6,110 bases of DNA, taken from Flavobacteriaceae bacterium (GTDB lineage: Bacteria > Bacteroidota > Bacteroidia > Flavobacteriales > Flavobacteriaceae). The notes below the pieces were generated by a model. It saw only the letters and a program-made list of their open reading frames with translations, was not told the DNA's origin and ran no database searches. How positions within the stretch are numbered: the first letter of the stretch is position 1; every line of letters starts with the position of its first letter. Where the stretch lies: NCBI GenBank assembly GCA_016763215.1, contig JAESUF010000368.1:1-6110 (forward strand), in the 5' to 3' direction. The position numbers were made by a program, and so were the translations under genes. Shown in pieces: positions 1 through 6,110 of the stretch.

Positions 1-1580
1 ATGAAATTGATAAAGTAACTTCAGTCCGATTGTCGTTAGACAAAACATTTTTACACGAATTATACCCTAGATTGTATGCACTAGCATTAACAACAAAAGG
101 CAGTCCTTTAATTCCAAACGAGCCTTATACACCATTAATAGAAGACATTACTTTAAATTATGTAGCAGAGGAAAGTATTGACGTGAAATCACAGGTGTTT
201 TCTGGAAAAAATAAGGGGTCTTTAGCGAAAGAAAATACAGAGACGGAGTATCATAAAAACCGAATCAAATTATTTCATGAGCATCCATTTGGGCATCATG
301 AAGAACATAATTATTTAAAAATTACACAAAGAGAAAAAGGAATCAATGACATTTATGATGGCAACAATATTCATAGCTATTTGTTGGCAAAGCACTGCAA
401 AGGTGGAGAGTTGTTTATTGGACTAGAAGGTGCAGAGGTTTCACAGACTGTTTCCTTATTGATTCAAGTTTTGGAAGGAAGTGAAAATCCATTAGTTCCT
501 TCATTTGAGGAGAACGAAGAGGTTGATTGGTCTGTATTATGTGATGGAAAATGGAAAGACTTAAAAGAGTATATCATTTCAAACAATACAGCTAATTTCT
601 TAACCTCAGGAATTATCAAAATCAGTATTCCAACCGAAGCGACTAAAAACAACACATTATTGCCAGAAAATTTTATTTGGTTACGAGCAAGAATGCACAA
701 AAGGTATGATGCTGTTTGTAAGGTGATTAATATACAAGCACAAGCGGTAGTTGCTGAATTTGAAAATAATGAAAATGATCTTTCGCATTTAGAGAAAGGA
801 TTGCCTGCAAAGACAATCAAAAAAATGATTACTAGAGTTCCACAAATCAAAGGATTAGAACAACCTTATACTTCCTTTGAAGGACTTCCAGAGGAGTCAG
901 ATCTTAACTTTTATCGAAGAATTAGCGAGCGCTTACGACATAAAAACAGAGCCATTACCCTGTGGGATTATGAGCATTTGATTTTACAAAAATTCCCAGA
1001 AATTTATAAAGTAAAATGCTTGAACCATACTTCTAGTAAGAGTTTTACAGCTGCTGGAGAAGTGACAATTGTGGCCATTCCTGATACTGTTAACAAAAAC
1101 GTATTTGATATTTATGAACCACGATTAAGTAAAGGGTTGCTTACTAAAGTAGAAGCATACATTAATGAGTTAAACTCAATGCATGTCAAAACAAAAGTGA
1201 TTAACCCAAACTATGAGAAAGTGACCATTAGTTTAGAAGTGAAATTTAATGAAGGCCTTGACAAGAGTTTTTATGCTAAAAAAATAGACGAAGATATGAT
1301 CAAATTTTTGTCGCCTTGGGCTTTTGATGACGCCAAAGAAGTTGCTTTTGGAATCACATTACACAGAAGTGTTTTGATCGATTATCTAGAGAAATTAGAG
1401 TATGTAGACTATTTGCAAAAAGTAACAATGAAAAAAGATGGAAACGAAAAAGATGAAATAAATATTAGTCCAGCTGACCCAAAATCAATTTTAGTCTCTG
1501 CGAAAAAACATACAATAAAAACGAACCTAACTCCCTGTAAAGGAGAGTTAAAAGAAGAAGAAAAAGAATGTCAGGTATAG
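1..1580 (+). CDS. Baseplate J-like (Afp11/Pvc11, T4 gp6-type) wedge protein, 5'-partial
   Basis: This is the C-terminal 525 residues of a structural baseplate protein, with its 5' end cut by the window. The frame is open from base 3 (bases 1-2 end the previous codon) to a TAG at 1578-1580. A TTG at 30 could be called as a start, but the nine codons before it read smoothly (EIDKVTSVR) into the protein, so I treat it as internal. Motifs of the eCIS baseplate-J family run in order: a PNEPYTP segment near residues 37-43, HEHPFGHHEEH near 82-92, LFIGLEG near 137-143, SGIIKISIP near 202-210, then a strongly conserved block near 286-343 containing QPYTSFEG, SERLRHKNRAIT, WDYEHLI and FPEIYKVKCLNH. 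The C-terminal half looks like the alpha/beta gp6-like part, ending in a charged Lys/Glu tail. In T4 and PVC, gp6-type proteins form the wedge ring that transmits the sheath-contraction signal. No signal peptide or membrane segment is visible. It overlaps the next gene by 13 bases, which suggests co-translation. The family assignment comes from recalled motifs; Afp11 rather than another J-like paralogue is likely but not proven. Confidence 0.85.
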   Translation, partial: EIDKVTSVRLSLDKTFLHELYPRLYALALTTKGSPLIPNEPYTPLIEDITLNYVAEESIDVKSQVFSGKNKGSLAKENTETEYHKNRIKLFHEHPFGHHEEHNYLKITQREKGINDIYDGNNIHSYLLAKHCKGGELFIGLEGAEVSQTVSLLIQVLEGSENPLVPSFEENEEVDWSVLCDGKWKDLKEYIISNNTANFLTSGIIKISIPTEATKNNTLLPENFIWLRARMHKRYDAVCKVINIQAQAVVAEFENNENDLSHLEKGLPAKTIKKMITRVPQIKGLEQPYTSFEGLPEESDLNFYRRISERLRHKNRAITLWDYEHLILQKFPEIYKVKCLNHTSSKSFTAAGEVTIVAIPDTVNKNVFDIYEPRLSKGLLTKVEAYINELNSMHVKTKVINPNYEKVTISLEVKFNEGLDKSFYAKKIDEDMIKFLSPWAFDDAKEVAFGITLHRSVLIDYLEKLEYVDYLQKVTMKKDGNEKDEINISPADPKSILVSAKKHTIKTNLTPCKGELKEEEKECQV

Positions 1581-4312
1581 ATAAACATATTGCAATACCT
1601 AAAAATGTTGCCACCAAAGATGATTTAGACTTCTATTTTTTAAAACAATTAGGAATAGAATATATAGAAGAATTGGGAGGTGATTTATGGACCGATCTTA
1701 ACTCACATGATCCAGGAGTAACCATGACTGAGATGCTTTCCTATGCAATCACGGATTTAGGAAATCGCATCGAAACTCCTATTGAAAATTTATTGACTTC
1801 AAATGACCCGAGTCATACTATTGATAGTCAGTTTCACAAAGCCTCAGAGGTGTTTCCAAGTAAACCTGTCAATGAATTAGACTATAGAAAGTTGTTTATA
1901 GACATAAAAGGGGTTCGGAATTGTTGGTTGGAAAAATATAAAAAACAGGTCTATGTAAGTTGTCAGGATAACGAACTGACCTATAATGAAAACAAATTTT
2001 CTCATTTAGATATAACCTTGAGAGACGATTTTAAACTTAAAGGATTGTATACTCTTTTAGTTGAATTTGATGCTTTTGATGAAAAATTTTCACAAGAGAA
2101 ACAAGAGAAAGAAATAGAACTTATTAAAGAAGCTATTAAGAAAAAGTACCATCAAAATAGAAACTTATGTGAAGACCTTGTTGTGATACAAAAGGTAGAA
2201 ACACAAGCTGTTTCCGTTTGTGCAAACATTGAAGTAGAAAAAGAAGCCAATGAAGAAGAAGTACATGCAAATGTATTGTTTGAAATTAATAATTATTTCT
2301 CTCCATTTCCACAGTTTTATAGTATAAAGGAAATGTTAGCTAAGGGATATACACCAGATCAAATATTTGATGGACCACTTTTAGACAACGGTTTTATAGA
2401 TACAGAAGAATTAAAAGAAGCAGATCTTAGAAAAGAAGTAAGACTGTCTGATCTGATGAAAATCATTACGAATATTGACGGTGTAAAACTCATTAAAGAC
2501 ATTTCAATAGGGCACTGTGATTCTTCAAAAAAATTAAAAAATGATTGGGTGATTTGTCTAGACCCGGAAAAGAAACCAATTCTTTGTGATAAAAGCACAC
2601 TCAATTACAGTAAAGGAGTATTGCCTTTAAATATTAATGAAGTTGAAGTTGAAAGATTCAAAAAAGAATTAGAACAAGAGGCTTTAATACAACAAACACA
2701 AGCAAAAAAAGATAAAAGGTTAGACTTTCCGAATGGGACTTATGTAGAAGCAAATGCATACAGCACAATTCAAAATGACTTCCCTGATACTTACGGAATT
2801 GGGCAAGAAGGGTTAAGCGCACGAGCGACCACTGAAAGAAAGTCGCAGGCAAAACAATTAAAATCTTACCTGTTATTTTTTGATAAAATTTTGGCAAATT
2901 ATTTCCAACACTTATCAAAAGTAAAAGACCTTTTATCAATCAACAGAACAGAAACCAAAACGTATTTCGCACAAACTGTAACAGGAATCAAAGGTTTTGA
3001 AGATTTAGTAGACGAGTATCCAACCAATAATGAAGTTGAACTAACAGAATTGTTATTTGACAAATTTGACAATAATATTGAACGTAGAAATGAAATATTA
3101 GATCATTTACTGGCTCGTTTCGCAGAGAAATTTGGAGACTATGCTTTTCTAATGAAAACATTGTACGGGTCGGTTTCTGACGAAATTATTTTAGCGAATA
3201 AAGAAGCCTTTCTAAAAGATTATATCGCAATTAGTTCGCAAAGGGGAAGTGCTTTTAATTATTACAAACAACCCATAGATACACTGTGGAATACAGACAA
3301 TATTGCTGGATTTCAAAAACGAGTTTCCCGCTTAGTTGGAGTCAAGAATTATTCAAGAAGAGATCTTACCTCTTCTTACATTGAAGTGTATGAATTCATA
3401 GATTCAAATTCTAAAAAAGTATACAGATGGCGAGTAAGAGATACAGAAGGGACTATTATTTTAGCTTCAACGGCAAACTATAAGACAATAGTAAAAGCAA
3501 CAGATGAACTTTACTTTGCCGTATTACAGATTATTCAGGCTTCAGAGAAATCCATTGAAAATACTTTTAAAAAGGCATTTGAAAATAGGACAGTAATTGA
3601 TAATATTGAAGTGTATCAAACAGATTCAGGAGAGTATTCTTCTCGAATAATTAATCCAGATATTCCAAAATCAAGTATAGGCTACATCATTGGAAAACAA
3701 TTTAAGGATTACGCTAGCTTAGAAGGTTTAGAAGAAGCATTAGTAGCATTAATATCATTTTTTAAACACCAATTTTCTGAAGAGGGAATGTTTTTAGTAG
3801 AACATATTCTTCTAAGGCCAGATGTTACAAATAACACAGCAAAAAAGGAAGAGTTTATGCCCATTTGTGCAGACGATTGTGATGACTGTAGTATCGATCC
3901 ATATTCATATCGAGTGAGCATTGTTTTACCAGGATATACCTATCGATTTTCAAATCCTGACTTCCGGAATTATATTGAAAATATTATTAAAGAAGAACTA
4001 CCAGCTCACATTTTACCAAGGATTTGTTGGGTTGGGCACCGAAGAAATATGGTGAAAGATGAAGAGAATGATTTGTGGTGTTTTGAAAACGCCTACAAAG
4101 ACTATTTGCTAGCGAAAACTAATTTAGATCAAGAACAACCCCAAGAAAATAACGAACACAAAAACCTAATAGACACAATGTCTAAACTAAACTCTATTTA
4201 TCCTATTGGACGATTGTTGGATTGTGCAGATGAGAGTGATGAGTTAGAAGGAAGAATCATATTAGGGCAAACCAATTTAGGAACACTAAAAACAGACAGC
4301 GATGGCGACTAA
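1568..4312 (+). CDS. Afp12/Pvc12-like (T4 gp7-type) baseplate wedge protein, 914 aa
   Basis: This is a complete, large, soluble structural protein. The ATG at 1568 is the natural start: it overlaps the end of the preceding gene by 13 bases and is followed at once by a family-like N-terminus. Residues 38-67 carry WTDLNSHDPGVTMTEML, the 'WTD.N..DPG(I/V)T..E(L/M)' signature of baseplate J/Afp12-type proteins. RNLCEDLVVI (198-207) and YGIGQEGL through QAKQLKSYLLFFDKILANY (409-445) are further family hallmarks. Residues about 604-660 and 675-735 look like two small beta-rich repeats (see findings). FLVEHILLRP (742-751) leads into a Cys cluster, C767-x3-C771-x2-C774, then DPYSYRVSIVLPGYTYRF, LPAHILPRICWV (811-822) and a C-terminal LGQTNLGT (899-906). 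The length is close to the roughly 950-residue Afp12/Pvc12 proteins I recall. Charged helices (about 175-195 and 356-384) may pack as coiled coils. By analogy with gp7 it should bridge gp6-like subunits in each wedge. The only GGAG sequence (1542-1545) is over 20 bases upstream of the ATG, so initiation probably relies on coupling or an A-rich leader, as is usual in Bacteroidetes. Membership of the contractile-particle baseplate is fairly secure; exact equivalence to Afp12 is inferred. Confidence 0.8.
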   Translation: MSGIDKHIAIPKNVATKDDLDFYFLKQLGIEYIEELGGDLWTDLNSHDPGVTMTEMLSYAITDLGNRIETPIENLLTSNDPSHTIDSQFHKASEVFPSKPVNELDYRKLFIDIKGVRNCWLEKYKKQVYVSCQDNELTYNENKFSHLDITLRDDFKLKGLYTLLVEFDAFDEKFSQEKQEKEIELIKEAIKKKYHQNRNLCEDLVVIQKVETQAVSVCANIEVEKEANEEEVHANVLFEINNYFSPFPQFYSIKEMLAKGYTPDQIFDGPLLDNGFIDTEELKEADLRKEVRLSDLMKIITNIDGVKLIKDISIGHCDSSKKLKNDWVICLDPEKKPILCDKSTLNYSKGVLPLNINEVEVERFKKELEQEALIQQTQAKKDKRLDFPNGTYVEANAYSTIQNDFPDTYGIGQEGLSARATTERKSQAKQLKSYLLFFDKILANYFQHLSKVKDLLSINRTETKTYFAQTVTGIKGFEDLVDEYPTNNEVELTELLFDKFDNNIERRNEILDHLLARFAEKFGDYAFLMKTLYGSVSDEIILANKEAFLKDYIAISSQRGSAFNYYKQPIDTLWNTDNIAGFQKRVSRLVGVKNYSRRDLTSSYIEVYEFIDSNSKKVYRWRVRDTEGTIILASTANYKTIVKATDELYFAVLQIIQASEKSIENTFKKAFENRTVIDNIEVYQTDSGEYSSRIINPDIPKSSIGYIIGKQFKDYASLEGLEEALVALISFFKHQFSEEGMFLVEHILLRPDVTNNTAKKEEFMPICADDCDDCSIDPYSYRVSIVLPGYTYRFSNPDFRNYIENIIKEELPAHILPRICWVGHRRNMVKDEENDLWCFENAYKDYLLAKTNLDQEQPQENNEHKNLIDTMSKLNSIYPIGRLLDCADESDELEGRIILGQTNLGTLKTDSDGD

Positions 4313-4610
4313 ATTAAATGAAATCAATACAAAATTAGTAGATATTTCTACACAATATAGCAAGTTTAATAAAAACCAGGTACTAACTGAAACACAGTTA
4401 AATGGATTCTTAGATTATTTCGATGATCAATACCGTTTGTCTAGAACCAGTTTAAGTGGTGTTGGAATTGTTTGTGGTTTTAATATCGCATACGACGAAA
4501 GTGATTTTAGTGTAAATATTACTCAAGGACGCGGTGTTACTACAGATGGAGATTTATTGGCGTTGCAAGAAAAATCGACCACTGAAAAAGGAAAAAAGAC
4601 CACACGTTAA
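4302..4610 (+). CDS. Zero-frame N-terminal part (102 aa) of a frame-shifted eCIS-associated protein
   Basis: The ATG at 4302 lies inside the 3' end of the gp7-like gene (11-base overlap), so it is almost certainly translated from the same message. The product has a helical N-terminus (about residues 1-48, with NQVLTETQLNGFLDYFDDQYRLSR), then a beta-rich stretch with LSGVGIVCGFNI (51-62), SVNITQGRGVTTDGDLLAL (70-88) and a Lys/Thr/Glu-rich linker ending at TAA 4608-4610. The 'DQ.RLSR..L.GVGIVCGF' and 'I.G.GV..DGDL' patterns recur, as I recall them, in Bacteroidetes eCIS companions and phage baseplate accessory proteins, so a structural role is likely, but no function is known to me. The reading frame ends just after the A-AAA-AAG heptamer, and family-like protein continues immediately in the -1 frame. 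This is therefore the front part of a longer gene, or a deliberate short product of frameshifting. It is not simply an independent small gene, because the adjacent frame begins mid-protein. Confidence 0.7.
   Translation: MATKLNEINTKLVDISTQYSKFNKNQVLTETQLNGFLDYFDDQYRLSRTSLSGVGIVCGFNIAYDESDFSVNITQGRGVTTDGDLLALQEKSTTEKGKKTTR
4592..4598 (+). other. Candidate -1 ribosomal frameshift site (A AAA AAG)
   Basis: The heptamer AAAAAAG sits in the phase needed for tandem slippage: zero-frame codons are AAA (4593-4595) and AAG (4596-4598), preceded by A4592. Moving back one base puts the ribosome on GAC CAC ACG TTA, exactly the frame that stays open to the window end. The zero-frame stop TAA follows at 4608. 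The same heptamer drives -1 frameshifting in E. coli dnaX and in several IS3-family transposase genes. No purine-rich Shine-Dalgarno-like element at the usual 10-14 bases upstream and no strong hairpin just downstream is visible; only a weak A/T stem (about 4633-4646) lies 35 bases away. The site is real as sequence, but its use is unproven. The same A6 tract is also where a one-base deletion or a homopolymer sequencing error would most likely occur. Confidence 0.5.
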
Positions 4611-6110
4611 AATCGATAGCTCTTCCCATAAAAAAATATAGATTTTATAAGAAATATGTTGACGATAATTCTCAATACAATCACTTTATCGCGCCAAATG
4701 AAAAGCAAATTAATTTGTGGGAATTGTATGAAGAAAATAATGACAGTGACTCTTATAGAGATTTAAAAGACTTTCCTACTATAGAAAACATGGTTGTCTT
4801 GTTGTATCTAGAGAACTACTCAAAAGAAGGAGATTTATGTACAAAGCTCAGTTGTGATAATCAAGGGATTGAACAAGTAGCAAAATTGAAAGCCCTATTA
4901 GTTTCTATTGATGATGCAGAATATATTGCGAGTCAAGACCCAATTTACAACAAACATAATTGGTATGAAACCTATAGTGCGTTGCCAGAGGTACAAGCAA
5001 AAAGAGTTGTATTAACAAGTAGGAATACTAAAACCTATAAAAGTCTCAAACAAAATTATTACAATGCCATCAAAGCCGATACTACTTTGAGGGAGCTAAA
5101 GGATGGTTTAGATGCCATTTACAGAAAGTTTCAGGTAGCTTCACCAGCTCTCGGGATGGCTAGAATTTTTCGATTGAGTCCTAGTGCAATTCCAGCAGAT
5201 TTTCAATATCGATATGATGTTTTAAAAGATATTATTGATACCTACAATGAAATAAAGGAGTTGTTATTACACTTAAATGTTCATTGCTGTCCACAGATAG
5301 GTTCATTCCCAAAACACTTGATGTTAGGGAAAATAAAAGAAGACAAACCATTTCTAAGCCTCAGACATCAATTTTATAAATCACCAATTATTGGTCATGA
5401 AGATCTTAACTATCAAAAAGTAATTAGTCTTTTGAAAAGAGTAAAAGATTTAATATTTAATTACCGTTTTTCTAGCAAAGGAAATGTTATAAAAATAACA
5501 CCTTCTAAGGCCTGTGGAAAATTACAAGATAAAACCATTCCTTTCTACTACAACGTAAATGAAACTCTTTTAACAAATTGGAGCTTTCAAAAAACAAGGA
5601 ATTTAAAACATCAATTTAACCTCAGTTATCACAAAGAAAATTTAGCCAATGTCCCTTCTATTCGAAAACCATTAGAGTATAGTTTAGATTGTTTTAATTT
5701 TTATAGAATAGAGGGACATCAGGGTAAAATGTATCGAGATGCTTTGGAAAGAATTATCAAAGTAAGAGAAGAAAAAGGACTCAGTTTTGATGTGAAAGCC
5801 CTCTCTATAGATACAACAAATAAAAAGATTGATTTAAGTAAATACAAATGTCAATTCGAAGATTTAAGTGTATTGTTAAATGCTTGGAAAGCCGAGCAGA
5901 ATTGTATTCTTTCAGAAATAAGTACATTTTTATCAGCATTTAGTACTGCTGAAGCTGGAGCGAATGTTGTTGCTTCAGAAAGAGGTTATGAAATAGCACA
6001 TGTAGAGGTTTCTAGAGCGACAGGAATAGATATGGTGCGAGAAGCTAGAGAAGTGATCAGGAAATTTCCTGCAAGAAAACGGTACAAAACCCAAAAAGAT
6101 TTATACAAAA
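4599..6110 (+). CDS. -1 frame continuation of the frame-shifted eCIS-associated protein, 3'-partial
   Basis: A frame with no stop codon runs from 4586 (after TGA 4583-4585) to the window edge at 6109, about 508 codons, in the -1 frame relative to the preceding 102-codon stretch. No good start lies near its beginning: the first in-frame ATG is at 4790, about 60 codons inside clearly coding sequence. It is therefore the continuation of the gene that begins at 4302. If the ribosome slips on 4592-4598, the fused protein has at least 603 residues. In that numbering I see HCCP (328-331) followed by FPKHLMLG (336-343), IKITPSK (397-403), IPFYYN near 412, YRIEGHQGK (468-476) and LSFDVKAL (494-501). 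These resemble blocks I recall from large, uncharacterised proteins of Bacteroidetes eCIS loci. There is no signal peptide, membrane segment or recognised catalytic motif. The C-terminal part visible here is helical and charged and is cut by the window. Composition and codon use look like the upstream genes, with no sign of decay. Function is unknown; baseplate or particle accessory is inferred from context. Confidence 0.72.

Noticed and set aside
1..18. ATG at base 1
   Set aside because: It is in a different frame from gene 1 and reaches a TAA after five codons.
464..850. 128-codon open frame on the - strand
   Set aside because: It lies opposite strongly family-like baseplate-J sequence, its product shows no recognisable motif, and it has no operon context; it is a shadow of the + strand gene. 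The - strand frames at 2359-2604, 2658-2939 and 3709-3921 are rejected for the same reason.
1530..1548. Small hairpin (CTCC 1531-1534 with GGAG 1542-1545) that might hide a Shine-Dalgarno sequence for the gp7-like gene
   Set aside because: The stem is only 4 base pairs and the GGAG is over 20 bases from the ATG at 1568, too far for normal use; the bases also encode the C-terminal tail of gene 1.
2826..2837. 12-base direct repeat CGACCACTGAAA, again at 4576-4587 just before the slippery site
   Set aside because: About one chance 12-mer match is expected in a 6 kb window, and both copies simply encode Thr-Thr-Glu in their genes. No extended similarity surrounds them, so there is no sign of recombination.
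4630..4646. A7 tract and weak A/T hairpin after the zero-frame stop
   Set aside because: The A7 run lies beyond the zero-frame TAA at 4608, so an indel there cannot explain the break. The 5-pair A/T stem is too weak and too far (about 35 bases) from the heptamer to be a convincing frameshift stimulator.
4790..6110. Separate downstream gene starting at the first ATG of the -1 frame
   Set aside because: About 60 codons of equally coding-like sequence precede this ATG and link directly to the 102-residue piece, so an independent start here is less likely than one frame-shifted gene.

Overview
The window looks like mid-operon DNA from a member of the Bacteroidetes, most likely a flavobacterium. 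It is visibly AT-rich (about one third G+C by eye). The genes are packed head to tail on the + strand with short overlaps, and clear Shine-Dalgarno sequences are absent at the starts. The proteins are rich in Lys, Glu, Asn and Ile, and their motifs match the Bacteroidetes branch of contractile phage-tail-like particles. This assignment rests on recalled family motifs, not on a database search.

Layout: (1) positions 1-1580 hold the 3' part of a large baseplate-J (T4 gp6 / Afp11-Pvc11) type gene. Its frame is already open at base 3, so the real start lies upstream. (2) 1568-4312 is a complete 914-residue gene of the Afp12/Pvc12 (T4 gp7-like) type. (3) 4302 to the end of the window is a third large gene, broken by one frame change. 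Residues 1-102 (4302-4610) are in one frame, and about 500 further codons (to 6109, still open at the edge) are in the -1 frame. The switch must fall between 4586 and 4607, and exactly there lies an in-phase A-AAA-AAG heptamer (4592-4598), the classical bacterial -1 slippery site. There are no gene-free stretches, RNA genes, mobile elements or CRISPR repeats.

Together these genes encode the baseplate wedge layer of an extracellular contractile injection system (eCIS), a headless, syringe-like particle related to Afp, PVC, MAC and AlgoCIS. The gp6-like and gp7-like proteins would form the wedge ring around the central spike. The third protein is a conserved but functionally unassigned companion in Bacteroidetes loci. 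Its N-terminal region has the 'GxGIVCGF...G.GVTTDGDL' pattern common in tail and baseplate accessory proteins. None of the three shows a signal peptide or membrane segment, which fits cytoplasmic assembly. Sheath, tube, spike, tape measure, ATPase and cargo genes are not in the window, so the eCIS subtype cannot be fixed and a true prophage tail or type VI-like variant is not formally excluded.

The most interesting point is the frame break in gene 3. It may be a programmed -1 frameshift giving a short (102 aa) and a long (over 600 aa) product, an A-tract phase switch, a recent inactivating deletion, or a sequencing error.
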